Below are positions 17,680 through 27,251 of a stretch of DNA of 45,367 nucleotides, in pieces; within the stretch, counting starts at the first letter, position 1, and every line of letters starts with the position of its first letter. Source of the DNA: Nostoc sp. WHI (GTDB taxonomy: Bacteria; Cyanobacteriota; Cyanobacteriia; Cyanobacteriales; Nostocaceae). The stretch is from contig NZ_WBKM01000207.1 in NCBI RefSeq assembly GCF_015714725.1, forward strand, positions 1 through 45,367. The letters are read 5' to 3'. The position numbers and the translations under genes were made by a program. The notes below the pieces were generated by a model, which did not search any database, was not told the DNA's origin, and saw only the letters and a program-made list of their open reading frames with translations.

Positions 17680-20600
17680 TTAGGTATCAAACATTCTATC
17701 CCATGCCTCCAAAACTAATCTTTGTGTGCGATATTCACCAAACTGCTTCATTTCGTTATTCTTCAAAACACGGAATGTTTCGCTAGGGAAGTCTGCACCG
17801 TAGACATCAGCAGGGTCGAGGACATATCGTAGTTCATCACGGGTGAGTCCGTAGAGTTTGGCGTAATATGCGTCTAATTCTGCTCTTAATAATGCGCGTC
17901 TGTTAGGGTTCCAAATGAAGGGTTCGCCGTCGTATCCCATATCTTTGGCGAAAGGTTGCATATCCCAGGCGGTGTAGACTAATTCGAGTACGCGATCGCT
18001 AATAAATTTGATATCTTCTGCGGTGTATAATTCTGGGGGAAGAACCGGAAGTTGTCGCATGGTGAAATATTTGAGTGAATTACCACCGATTTTTTGACGA
18101 GCAATATAATCAAGAGACAAACTGTTTAAACAAGCCATTAAGCACAGAATTAGTAAGCTATTTGATATGGATGGCATCATTAAAAGAAATTTATCGTTAC
18201 AGCCAATCCTTGGAAAAATAGTAGAGATGACTGTACGCTCACTAACTGAGTTTGTTATATCACGCCATCCCATAAGCCACTGTTTGTTCCACTTATCCGC
18301 TAATCGTTTATCTACTTCAACTTGTTCGAGCCAGTATCGAGGTTGAACAGCAGAATATGGACTTTGTTTGATTTCATCTGACAATTGAGGCAAAATACCT
18401 GCATTTAGGTTAGCTTGTGTCGCACCTTCATAAGTTGAGTAACGGTGATCAAACTGGTGAAGCATCTTGGCTTCGTAAAGTGGAACTAAATCGTTACCCG
18501 CCTCATTTTTAAATAAACCGCTATCATTTGCCATATCAAACATTCGCAGAAACGAAATTCCCCAAGGGTTGCTACCTGTATTCTCATTTTCTAAAACAGG
18601 GACACGCTGATAAATTTTTGTAGTTAATTCAGCATCAGTACGAGTGCGGAAAATAGGACAAGTTAAAGTATTAGGATTAATTAAAGCAATTTCTGCCGAG
18701 GATAAATTAAAATGACGTTGCTGTTTATTCGTATCGGCAAAGTAACGGCAGAAAAAGGTAAAATCTGCTTTTCTAACTTTTACATCCCCTCCTGTAACTG
18801 CTAAAGTACAGAATTTAAAAGCGTGATGTACTGACGGGAAAATGAAAGCTTCATTTTCAAAACCTGTTAGGCTCGCTAAAGACTGAGATTTAATTAAATT
18901 ACTGAAATAGTTTTTAGTTGTGTCATCAGTAGCAATACCAATAGGTACAATAACCCCAATTCTCCCATTAGATGCAATCAACTTTTTCGTAGTCTCTGCA
19001 AAAATAGCATAAGTATTGATGTCTCCCACCGCAGTTAAAGGAAACCTAGCCGACTCTCTAATAAACTTACTCTGCGCCTCAGCATCATGTTTCGCATCTT
19101 CAAAAGCTTGTGCTAACTCAGGATTTTTCTTAGGTAATTCCTTAATCAACTTCTCCCGCGCCGCTTTATTTATAGCGTTAGCAATTTCTGTACTTTGAAA
19201 AGCAAAAAATTCTTTCTCTTGTAACTTAATCCGTTCCCAAGGTGGATTACCCAATACACAATTAAATCCGCCTTGCTCAAATACTTCAGGAAACTCTAAA
19301 CACCAGTGAAAAAAGTGTTTTTCTTCAGCTAACTTATTCGCTGCATTTACAACCTTACTTAATTCGTAATTCGTAATTCGCAATTCGTAATTATCCTCTG
19401 ATTTACGAATTTTTTCTACTTTTTCACGCTTTAAACGGTTTAATGCTTCGGTCGTAGGTAATAACTGCAAATGATGCTCAGTTAGCGACATAAAAAACGC
19501 TGCTGTCCATAAATTGCAAGCAGAATGTTTCAACCACCAACTAGATTCTTGCAGATTTTCTTTATATTGCTTTTGCTTATCTTTAACTTGTTGTGGCGTG
19601 GTTTCAGGAATTACCCCCAACTGTCGCCACATTTCTGCATAATCTACGCTATTAGTTTCTAACTTCTCACCAATTGATAGTTGTCCTGTTTTCTCTCGTT
19701 CGTTTTTATTCCGTTTCTTAAGCTGTGTAGATAGTTTTTTATCATCCCCAGTTACCGCCTTAAACGCTTCATCAGGAATTCCTTCATCTAAACAACTCAA
19801 ATCCATCACTCCCACAAGGGAATTACCACACTTAATCCTGTGATCTAAAAAATTAAGAGGTAAGCCGCGAGAAAAACCTTCAATCCATAAAGCTACTTTG
19901 CATAAATCAACAGCTAAGGGGTTTAAATCCACCCCATAAATGCAATTTTGAATAACATCTCGAATCGCTAACTTTAAAGGTTCACTACCTGGTTCAGCTT
20001 CCCCAGTGCGAATTTTAGCTAATTCCTTTCCTACCCGACGTGCCGCCGCTAAGAGAAAATGACCCGAACCACAGGCAGGGTCTACAATTTTGAGGTCGAG
20101 AAGTGCTTTTTCTAATTCGTAATTGCTTTCTGCATTCCGATGCTTTTCTTTTGTACTGCGAAGTTTTTCTTCAATTACAGGTTCTAAAGCTGTTTTTATC
20201 AGTTGTCCCACTAGCTGCGGTGGCGTATAGTAAGAGCCAGTAGTTTTCCTCTCACTACCAAATACTAATTTGAATTCGTAACTTTTAGGAGAGATTTCTG
20301 GGTGAAAATCAAGCAGACTTTCATATACGCTCCCCAATTCTTCTACATCTAAGGCAATATAATTTACCCGTCGTAATTGCCCCTTATTTTGATATAAAGA
20401 TAACTCCCGAATCGCTACTAGCAAGTCGTGATTATCAATAGCACAATCATCTAAAGCTGGTAGAGTGTACGAACCAAATAAATCGCCATTTAATGGTGAT
20501 AATCCTAAATATTTTCCCCGCCAATTTTCATCAAACAGCAAAAATGTAACCCGCAAACCCTGCCATAAATCTTGAAAGCCTTCCCGTCGCCAATGGGGGC

Positions 20601-21582
20601 GCTCCGCTAACTCTCGCAGTCGCTCAATGCTGTAATATTCTCGGTAGATTCGTGCTTTCTCTACATCATCTCCAATTAATAAATTACGGGACTCTGCCAC
20701 CATCAAAAACAGCAGGCGATAAATCAGCCGCAACAGTTGGCGATAAAAAACTAATTCGTAATTATTAGAGAATTTTTGGCGGAGGTGTTCGTTTTGCGGA
20801 TGTTGGAGAAAACCAGTGCCTAGCTGTATTAGTGCTTTTTCTACACCATCTCGGAGTCTGTCGCGTACCCGTCCCCCCTGTTGCAGTGCTTCTTGGTGGT
20901 AATATTCCAGCAAACACTTATCCGCATCATCCATACCTTCAGGCAAGCGGGAACGGTGAAACAACCGATAAAATAGCCCAAATTCGGCAAAGTTCTCACC
21001 ACTGAGAATCTGCTCTAAGTCAAATTCGATATAGGTAAGCCGAGTCATCAACGAAGAGTCACGCAGTAACCGCCAGTGATAACCATTGGTTGCGATCGCC
21101 CACAGATGCTCTGTCTTGTTAAGATATTCCTGCACCAGTGCGTGTGCTGATAACCTGGGTGTACCACTGGGAGGACGTTTATCGATTTCTAGCCGACAAC
21201 CAATAATGTGGATAGGTGGCTTATTTTCTCCTGCTTCCGCACGGTGAGAAATCGCATAGGTTTGTCCTTCTACGACTTCGGCTGTTGCAGTGTATACAGG
21301 TTCATAACCTAGACTTTGCAGTAATGGTACTGTCCAAAGTTCACGGGTAATTGTAGTAGCCGAGTTATTCTCATCGAGCCTTGCCAATGCGCGTTGAAAT
21401 GCTGCCCAGTATGCTTTAGCATCGCCCCAGGCAGTGGCAATTTCATCTGCTAATTTATCAGTTTTATTAAAACCAAAGTCTTCTGGTAATTGTCCTTTGA
21501 TGCTGCCTTCTAGCATTTGGGCAGTCATATCTGGAGCTAGTAAATTTCCTTCGATTTGAAGCGCAGTTAATGTAGTTTTCAT
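17680..21582 (-). CDS. Large N6-adenine DNA methyltransferase, DrmMI/PglX/Eco57I-like
   Basis: A 1300-residue protein. Motif I is IVDPACGSGHFLLAA (about residues 498-512), followed by IYGVDLNPLAVDLCKVALW. The catalytic motif is LGNPPWERIK (about residue 777). The N-terminal ~450 residues are the extended region usual in type IIG and PglX-like enzymes; the last ~300 probably recognise the target (NSLKYFTMRQLPVLPPE is typical of that group). It lies 69 nt downstream of the SNF2 helicase gene and fits the host-marking methylase of a class 1 DISARM-like system. Residues encoded at 19359-19393 (NYELRITNYELS) come from a heptamer tandem repeat inserted in frame. No separate nuclease motif is seen within it. 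Confidence 0.85.
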   Translation of the reverse strand: MKTTLTALQIEGNLLAPDMTAQMLEGSIKGQLPEDFGFNKTDKLADEIATAWGDAKAYWAAFQRALARLDENNSATTITRELWTVPLLQSLGYEPVYTATAEVVEGQTYAISHRAEAGENKPPIHIIGCRLEIDKRPPSGTPRLSAHALVQEYLNKTEHLWAIATNGYHWRLLRDSSLMTRLTYIEFDLEQILSGENFAEFGLFYRLFHRSRLPEGMDDADKCLLEYYHQEALQQGGRVRDRLRDGVEKALIQLGTGFLQHPQNEHLRQKFSNNYELVFYRQLLRLIYRLLFLMVAESRNLLIGDDVEKARIYREYYSIERLRELAERPHWRREGFQDLWQGLRVTFLLFDENWRGKYLGLSPLNGDLFGSYTLPALDDCAIDNHDLLVAIRELSLYQNKGQLRRVNYIALDVEELGSVYESLLDFHPEISPKSYEFKLVFGSERKTTGSYYTPPQLVGQLIKTALEPVIEEKLRSTKEKHRNAESNYELEKALLDLKIVDPACGSGHFLLAAARRVGKELAKIRTGEAEPGSEPLKLAIRDVIQNCIYGVDLNPLAVDLCKVALWIEGFSRGLPLNFLDHRIKCGNSLVGVMDLSCLDEGIPDEAFKAVTGDDKKLSTQLKKRNKNEREKTGQLSIGEKLETNSVDYAEMWRQLGVIPETTPQQVKDKQKQYKENLQESSWWLKHSACNLWTAAFFMSLTEHHLQLLPTTEALNRLKREKVEKIRKSEDNYELRITNYELSKVVNAANKLAEEKHFFHWCLEFPEVFEQGGFNCVLGNPPWERIKLQEKEFFAFQSTEIANAINKAAREKLIKELPKKNPELAQAFEDAKHDAEAQSKFIRESARFPLTAVGDINTYAIFAETTKKLIASNGRIGVIVPIGIATDDTTKNYFSNLIKSQSLASLTGFENEAFIFPSVHHAFKFCTLAVTGGDVKVRKADFTFFCRYFADTNKQQRHFNLSSAEIALINPNTLTCPIFRTRTDAELTTKIYQRVPVLENENTGSNPWGISFLRMFDMANDSGLFKNEAGNDLVPLYEAKMLHQFDHRYSTYEGATQANLNAGILPQLSDEIKQSPYSAVQPRYWLEQVEVDKRLADKWNKQWLMGWRDITNSVSERTVISTIFPRIGCNDKFLLMMPSISNSLLILCLMACLNSLSLDYIARQKIGGNSLKYFTMRQLPVLPPELYTAEDIKFISDRVLELVYTAWDMQPFAKDMGYDGEPFIWNPNRRALLRAELDAYYAKLYGLTRDELRYVLDPADVYGADFPSETFRVLKNNEMKQFGEYRTQRLVLEAWDRMFDT
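19359..19393. repeat. Heptamer tandem repeat (AATTCGT) within the methylase gene
   Basis: Four copies of AATTCGT or AATTCGC stand head to tail, plus a partial fifth. Further single copies occur in the same gene near 20116 and 20752. Heptamer short tandem repeats are known from heterocyst-forming cyanobacteria. Here the insertion keeps the reading frame and adds about eleven residues between the two methylase motifs. Confidence 0.7.
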
Positions 21583-21651
21583 ATCTGGAGAATTAAAAAT
21601 AAAAAATTAATAGCTAGCTGGTAGCAGCGCAGTTGCAGGACAACCAGGCTT

Positions 21652-24498
21652 TTACTTACGTCCGGGTTGGAGAATAAAAACACCGAGAATATCCATCGGC
21701 AATTGGGGGATGACGCGAATTCGACCTTCTTGGGTCATTGCTCTGACGCGTCTATGGCTTTGTAAAAGTTCTTCTGCTCTTTCTCTGGCAAACTTTTCCA
21801 AATCTGGCTGGAGTTCTTCTAACCTTTGGAGTAACTCAGTAATTTCCACCTGCTTGATAGCTTTACCAACATCGCTGACTGGCTTCGCTTGTTGCAGTAG
21901 CGATGTTGCTTCCAACTGCGTCAACCAACTAGGGCTTGAGGGCGAACCTGTAAAGCCAATAACCGCGCATTCTTCCGCTAGTAGAGATGTGGTATTTCGC
22001 GTTTCTGTAGTACGTTTAGAACTATCTAACAAATGCCGTAACCTTACCAGCAGCAAAGTTGTGCGCTTTTGTACTGCATTAGTTGTAGTAAAGCCGCATC
22101 GTGCTGCGATCGGTTCTGTAGTGTGGGAGAGTGCATCTTCTAAGATGTACCGTGCCAAGCCTTCCACTAAAGGGTGATTTCGTCCTACGTATTCCACACC
22201 CTCCAGTATTGGGGTGGTAAAAGAGAGTAAACGCGACTTATCCCCTAACGTTGACTTGAGAAAATCCGGTGGTTGGGAAAGTAACCATCCCTGCTTTTTC
22301 TTAATTAAAGAACAAGAGATGCGAAGGCAAGCCGATAAGACAAACCGCTCTACATCCTGTTCATTCCCTAAAATCTGGTCTGAGTCAATTAATTCCTGTT
22401 CTACTTGCTCAGGCTTAATGGCACGTTGAGCAAAGCGAGTCCTATTGGTTTTTTCCCGTTCTACTGCCTTGTCCCAATTCTTATGAACTTTATCAACCGC
22501 AGATTCTTCTTGAAACTCAAACAGCGACAACTGAATAACCTCAGTAGTACGTTCAAACAGAGACTTAAAGACTGCTTCCGCTACAGTAGTACTTTCCATT
22601 GGTACGGGAACAGTAATCCCTAAAGACTTGTGAATCTGCACAGCTTTGCGAATCAGAACATCCAGAACTGCACCATCAACAGGATTATCTCGACCATAAA
22701 GCAAGCAGGCTTTCACCTTAATTGCTGTTTGTCCATAGCGGTCAATACGTCCTTCGCGTTGTTCTAACCGGTTAGGATTCCAGGGTAAATCGTAGTGAAT
22801 TACTGCACTGAAATGCGTTTGCAGGTTTACTCCTTCGCTCAAACAGTCTGTAGCTACTAGGACTCTTTGGGGATAAGATTTTAACTCTTCTAGTCGAGTT
22901 TCCCGCTCATCCTCGGAAAGTTCTCCAGTAATCGCAATTACGCGGATCTGACTACCTTTTTTCTCCAATTTCTGTCTGAGAGCATCAGCTACATAGTTTG
23001 CCGTAGCAATATAGCGACACCAGACAATCGGGTTCATCTCCTCTTTGAGCAGAGATTCTACCGTAGCAATGCACGATTGCAGCTTTTGGTCTTTGCCACC
23101 TTGTAACTTCTCTGCTGCTTGCACAAAAGCTTTTAACTTGCGTTTATTCGCATCTTTATAACTTTGCTGTCCCTGTTCTATGACCAAAGTTGGCGAAGCA
23201 TCAACCACTTGTTCTTGCTCTGTGGGATCGTGGACATAAGAACTCATCAAATCTTCGTCTAAATCAGCCAGTAAGCGTTCAGTTGATTTACTAACTTGAC
23301 GATTTAATGTAGCGATCGCAGCCGCAGGTGAAGACATGACACAACGGATCAAAGCCAAAGCCGACCAGTATCTTCCCCGACGTTGAGCATGACTCATGTC
23401 CGCCGTAGTCGTTTTCACTAGACCACGAGCAAAATCATAGACTTCATCAAATAGTTCTTTGTACTCTTTCGATAACTTATATGACTCCTCGCTTGACTCT
23501 CGTTCAGGAAAAGGAGTTTCATTCCCTAGCCAAAGCTTGACATCTGCCCGTCTGCGCTGAACAAAATGATTAGCTAAGTGGTCACGTTGTTTGTCAGTTA
23601 AGCTATTGAGATTGAAATGCTCAAACTCCGGCTTCAGCAAACCTAAAAGTGAGAGAAAAGATTCTTCAATCCCACTGTGAGGAGTAGCTGTAAGTAACAG
23701 TAAATGCTGTTCTTGTTTTTTAGCAATTTCTGTAATTAGCTGATGTCGCTGCTGCTGGGATGTAGTAGTTTTATTTGGACGGGCGCAAGTATGTGCTTCA
23801 TCCACAATTACTAAGTCAGGGCAGTGAGTTATAAAGCTGGCGCGACGACGTTCTGCTTTGGCATAGTCTAAGCTAACAATCAGGTGTCGATAATAACTAA
23901 AAACACTGTCATTATTTGGAATGTTCCGCTCTAACTTGGAAGCTGTGCCAGAACGTACTACCACCGCATCAATATGAAACTTTTCACTTAATTCCTGCTG
24001 CCATTGATCGCATAAGTGTGGTGGACACAGTACTGCAATTCGCTTAACTTCACCTCGGTCTAGCAATTCACGAGCTATTAGTCCAGCTTCAATGGTCTTA
24101 CCAATACCTACGTCATCAGCTACAAGCAGTTTTACCGTTTCTAGTTTCAGTGCCATCAACAAAGGAACTAACTGGTAAGGACGGGGACGCAGTGACAATC
24201 GTCCTAAACAGCGAAAAGGCCCCGCCCCGCTACGGAGTAGAAGACGTGCAGCATCCATGAGCAAAAGTGCGGCTGCATGGTCTTGTACGCTAGTAGCTTG
24301 AGGTAGAGGAAATGTAGCTGATTCAATCTTCTCTAGCTCTTCTTCTAAAAGCTTTTGGTAGATACCAGCAATTTCATCTTCATTGCCTGAAAGCGGTCGT
24401 AGACGAATAACATCTTGATTTTCTGAAGGTAGTATCACCCATTGCCGACTGCGACAGGTGACTATTGAACCAGGTGAATGGTTCATAGTTTGTGCCAT
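21652..24498 (-). CDS. drmD: DrmD-like SNF2-family helicase
   Basis: A 948-residue Swi2/Snf2 ATPase. Walker A is DDVGIGKT (about residues 128-135), motif II is DEAH (233-236), motif III is TATPHSG, and the second lobe ends with LEQREGRIDRYGQ. The segment before Walker A (LGRLSLRPRPYQLVPLLMAL) and the CPPHLCDQW stretch match the DISARM DrmD subgroup as I know it. In class 1 DISARM, drmD precedes drmMI, as here. It is the first gene of the leftward cluster, so the promoter should lie in 24499-24686. The protein would track on DNA and act in phage restriction; the DISARM assignment is by domain and order, not by search. Confidence 0.85.
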   Translation of the reverse strand: MAQTMNHSPGSIVTCRSRQWVILPSENQDVIRLRPLSGNEDEIAGIYQKLLEEELEKIESATFPLPQATSVQDHAAALLLMDAARLLLRSGAGPFRCLGRLSLRPRPYQLVPLLMALKLETVKLLVADDVGIGKTIEAGLIARELLDRGEVKRIAVLCPPHLCDQWQQELSEKFHIDAVVVRSGTASKLERNIPNNDSVFSYYRHLIVSLDYAKAERRRASFITHCPDLVIVDEAHTCARPNKTTTSQQQRHQLITEIAKKQEQHLLLLTATPHSGIEESFLSLLGLLKPEFEHFNLNSLTDKQRDHLANHFVQRRRADVKLWLGNETPFPERESSEESYKLSKEYKELFDEVYDFARGLVKTTTADMSHAQRRGRYWSALALIRCVMSSPAAAIATLNRQVSKSTERLLADLDEDLMSSYVHDPTEQEQVVDASPTLVIEQGQQSYKDANKRKLKAFVQAAEKLQGGKDQKLQSCIATVESLLKEEMNPIVWCRYIATANYVADALRQKLEKKGSQIRVIAITGELSEDERETRLEELKSYPQRVLVATDCLSEGVNLQTHFSAVIHYDLPWNPNRLEQREGRIDRYGQTAIKVKACLLYGRDNPVDGAVLDVLIRKAVQIHKSLGITVPVPMESTTVAEAVFKSLFERTTEVIQLSLFEFQEESAVDKVHKNWDKAVEREKTNRTRFAQRAIKPEQVEQELIDSDQILGNEQDVERFVLSACLRISCSLIKKKQGWLLSQPPDFLKSTLGDKSRLLSFTTPILEGVEYVGRNHPLVEGLARYILEDALSHTTEPIAARCGFTTTNAVQKRTTLLLVRLRHLLDSSKRTTETRNTTSLLAEECAVIGFTGSPSSPSWLTQLEATSLLQQAKPVSDVGKAIKQVEITELLQRLEELQPDLEKFARERAEELLQSHRRVRAMTQEGRIRVIPQLPMDILGVFILQPGRK

Positions 24499-24686
24499 TG
24501 TTAGCCTATATTAGTATTGAAAATTTGGCAGCAGATTAATTAGTAAAAATAGTAGTAATTACTGAATTAATACTTATGAGCAAACAAGTAGTATGCTCAC
24601 AAGTCTTTTCTGTTTTAAAGTAAGCTTAAGTACAATGTAAGTAGTAAGATTACTTAATTCAGTCATTTTTTATAAAATTTCTGCTT
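24499..24686. promoter_or_regulatory. AT-rich region upstream of the DrmD-like gene with inverted repeats
   Basis: Two dyads are visible. ACTGAATTAA at 24561-24570 is matched by its complement TTAATTCAGT at 24654-24663. Inside them TGAGCA (24577-24582) is matched by TGCTCA (24594-24599). No clean -35/-10 pair stands out for the leftward cluster. The spacing suggests operators or the ends of a small inserted element. Confidence 0.35.
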
Positions 24687-24941
24687 TTGACCAAGCGTAA
24701 CCGCCCGCCGACGGCGATCGCAGAGATTATTGAACCTCCCAAGATTATCACTAATCCGCCTGAAATTGGCTACTGGATTGATACCAGCCGTATTGGTGTT
24801 AAGCCTTGTGCAAAGATTCGGTTTACCAGCAAGTTGTTAGAAAAGCCTCTGCTACGGGAAAACTTAAAATTCGTAACAGGTGATGCTGACGGGATTGTTT
24901 CTATTGTGCGGTCTTTTAACGAAACTGTTGGGGTCGCGTGA
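24687..24941 (+). CDS. Small hypothetical protein with TTG start, possibly a remnant
   Basis: An 84-residue rightward frame starting at a TTG; no ATG or GTG lies upstream in frame, and no good ribosome-binding site is seen. The protein is basic and proline-rich at first (KRNRPPTAIAEIIEPP) and then contains PEIGYWIDTSRIG, which looks like genuine coding sequence. No family is named. It stands alone between divergent and convergent genes, so it may be the surviving part of a longer plasmid gene. Confidence 0.35.
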   Translation: MTKRNRPPTAIAEIIEPPKIITNPPEIGYWIDTSRIGVKPCAKIRFTSKLLEKPLLRENLKFVTGDADGIVSIVRSFNETVGVA

Positions 24942-24981
24942 GGGCTGGTGATGGGCAGTAGGGGGGCAAGCATACCAAAAG

Positions 24982-25833
24982 CTATAAGGTTATCGATTCT
25001 TTCCTTGCTGTAACCAAAAAAGAACGCCGCATACCTTTGATTTCGCGTGGGGTCAATTCGACAGCATATTGTCCGTAATTTGCTCTGATTTCTCCTGGTT
25101 GAATTACTGAAGCATTCCAGTCGTGAGCAGCAAACAACTGTTCTGGTTCGTCTGTACCGAAACGCCAGTGCTTGCTAATCAAGCCATTCTGATGTTTAGC
25201 CCCAACTTGCCATGACTTGACACTGACTAAATCAGCCCCCAAGTAGCTGCCGTCAGCACTCAACTGACTAATTATTTTGAGTAACTCATTAACTTCCACT
25301 TCATTCAGGTACATTAATAGTCCTTCCATTAGCCAAAGTGTTGGGGCTTCAACCTCAAAGCCTTTTTGCAAAAGCAGATGTGACCAAGGTTGCGTTAGAT
25401 CAGCAGCGATCGCCTGACGATGGCACTTGGCAGGTTTATCTTGTAGGATTGCTTCTCTGTACTGGATTAATTCTGGTAAATCTAATTCGTACAAACGAGT
25501 TTGTGGTGGGAAGGACAGACGAAATGCTCTTGTGTCTAACCCGACTCCTAGAAAGACTAACTGTTTAGCTCGGGGCAACACAGACAAGATGAAGTCATCA
25601 AAGAAGCGGGTACGGACTGCAACAAACTGAATCCGAAGCGCACTACCAAGGAGATTATCGCTATCCTCCTGTTCCCATTTCTCCCGCCAAGCTTGCCCTA
25701 TCTCTCCAGCTAACTGTGTGGCTAATGGATCATCAAACAGGTGGTCTGGTCTGTCAGCTTCTATTGCACGTTTAGTTGCCATTATCAGTGCTGTGCGGCA
25801 AACTTCATCTTTAATTTTAGGCACATCATTCAT
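24982..25833 (-). CDS. LCMT/TIGR00027-type SAM-dependent methyltransferase
   Basis: A 283-residue protein of the leucine carboxyl methyltransferase-like family. It starts with VPKIKDEVCRTALIMATKRA, has DPLATQLAGE, and the SAM-binding strand QLVFLGVGLDTRAFRL followed by YELDLPELI. The later LWLMEGLLMYL is also characteristic. Members O-methylate small molecules or proteins; the substrate is unknown. It runs leftward but is separated from the DrmD-like gene by the small TTG-start frame, so it probably has its own promoter. There is no sign of a defence role beyond its location. Confidence 0.82.
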   Translation of the reverse strand: MNDVPKIKDEVCRTALIMATKRAIEADRPDHLFDDPLATQLAGEIGQAWREKWEQEDSDNLLGSALRIQFVAVRTRFFDDFILSVLPRAKQLVFLGVGLDTRAFRLSFPPQTRLYELDLPELIQYREAILQDKPAKCHRQAIAADLTQPWSHLLLQKGFEVEAPTLWLMEGLLMYLNEVEVNELLKIISQLSADGSYLGADLVSVKSWQVGAKHQNGLISKHWRFGTDEPEQLFAAHDWNASVIQPGEIRANYGQYAVELTPREIKGMRRSFLVTARKESITL

Positions 25834-25995
25834 TACTTTGGGTTTTAGCAGTTATCGTTGCAGTCCAATTGTCTCATCTTTGTTTATGTGTGATCTAGTA
25901 TTAGTTGTAAAAATAGAGTACTGATTATTAAAAACATAACAGTAATCATTGATTAGTAAGTATTGAAATCATGCTCATATTGATTTGTAAATTAA

Positions 25996-27012
25996 CTAAA
26001 TTCTAGTAAGCCATTTGGTTAGTGCTAAATCTGCTAGTGATTCTAAAGAGTTAGAAACATCGTTGTAACCTTGAGAAATTGGAACGGGCATAAATGATTT
26101 ATGAGAAAGACTCCAATATAAATTTCTAGGACGTTTTTCTCGTGGTATGGCATCCCATTCGGATTGAAGTTTCATTCGCCCAAAACCTTCTGGTACATGA
26201 CCTAGATGAGTAACTATTTCACCTTCTAGCCATAGCCGTAACCGACCAATTACTTCTTTTTGCCGTGAGTTAGGAGTTGGCAACCACAAAAATACAACTG
26301 GTTTATGAGATGCCCTTTGATAGCAAAATTCAGCCACAGGTTTCGATTTACCCTTGCCATACCTGATAGTATTTCTACCCTCAATTTGTTCCTTGATTCG
26401 CTCATCAAAGCTCAAAATTTTCTCTCGAAGTTTAAGAATTGCTTGCTGTTCCTCTGCTGAACAAGCACCAAGCCAATCTAAAAGCAATTGTGGTGTTTCT
26501 GAAATGTCATGTTTTGTACTACTGAAATTTAGCTCTTGATAGGAAATAGGAATTGACCAAGTTTGATTAGTGCTGATGTCTTGCAAACACAACTGGAACT
26601 GTTGATTGTCTTTGAATACTTGAATCTGCAATAAATCAATTGTGAGCAAATTATACTTGCAATCAATTAGATTATGTCTGTGAAATGAAGGTGCGGCAGC
26701 TATCAGTTTAACTGGTTGGTGATAGTCTATTTGTTCAGCAAAAGGTCGATCATCTAGCAAATTATCATAATAACGGGTTAGCTGCTGGATAACATATCTA
26801 TCTTCAGCGTTTTTAAGTTCTAAAATAACTAACTGTTTGCTCTCGTTCAAAGCTAAGATATCGCAGAATTCGCCCTTAGCCGCATACTGCCGTTTGAGAG
26901 GTGTAAAACTTAATAATTGCTGTAGATTCTCCCAAATAAAATCTTCTAAGGCAGTTTCAGACGCAAACTCCCAACCCTCACCTGTTTTTCTTAAAGCAGC
27001 ACCAGCCAGCAT
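25996..27012 (-). CDS. NucS-like (DUF91) PD-(D/E)XK endonuclease
   Basis: A 338-residue protein. The N-terminal ~130 residues form a NucS C-domain-like nuclease: ALEDFIWENLQQLL, GEFCDILAL with Asp51, and LVILELKNAE with Glu65 and Lys67, then QQLTRYYDNLL. These are the metal and catalytic positions of PD-(D/E)XK enzymes. The C-terminal half (VVFLWLPTPNSRQKEVIG and GFGRMKL) is a separate mixed fold, perhaps for substrate choice. Such proteins occur both in repair and in defence islands. It is divergent from the exonuclease-ATPase gene across a 239-nt intergenic region and may share control with it. Confidence 0.75.
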   Translation of the reverse strand: MLAGAALRKTGEGWEFASETALEDFIWENLQQLLSFTPLKRQYAAKGEFCDILALNESKQLVILELKNAEDRYVIQQLTRYYDNLLDDRPFAEQIDYHQPVKLIAAAPSFHRHNLIDCKYNLLTIDLLQIQVFKDNQQFQLCLQDISTNQTWSIPISYQELNFSSTKHDISETPQLLLDWLGACSAEEQQAILKLREKILSFDERIKEQIEGRNTIRYGKGKSKPVAEFCYQRASHKPVVFLWLPTPNSRQKEVIGRLRLWLEGEIVTHLGHVPEGFGRMKLQSEWDAIPREKRPRNLYWSLSHKSFMPVPISQGYNDVSNSLESLADLALTKWLTRI

Positions 27013-27251
27013 ACTTTTGAGTCAACGTTAAAAAATCAAATTACAGTTAGCTTACCTTGAGCAAAGTAAGATTGCGCTTGCTGTGGGAAATTTTTATCGC
27101 ATCAATACTGACCGCGACCATTGAAAGACATTGATACTTGTCGGGTTATCTACTGATATTTTCTTATCTTACTTATTTAATTGATACAAATTATACCCAT
27201 TTAAAAATACCTGTGTTAATTTTGCTATAGCTTACTCGTAGTCAGGGTTAT
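27013..27251. promoter_or_regulatory. Divergent intergenic region between nuclease and exonuclease-ATPase genes
   Basis: This 239-nt AT-rich stretch must hold the promoters of both divergent genes. On the rightward side a TATAG near 27229 and an AGGG box just before the ATG at 27252 are visible, but no convincing -35 element. No gene is seen in it. Confidence 0.3.

Noticed and set aside
19359..19393. CRISPR array
   Set aside because: The repeats are contiguous heptamers without spacers, and no cas genes are present in the window.
10003..24498. A complete canonical DISARM system
   Set aside because: No phospholipase D-like DrmC and no separate DrmA and DrmB genes are present, and two unrelated enzyme genes lie inside the cluster.
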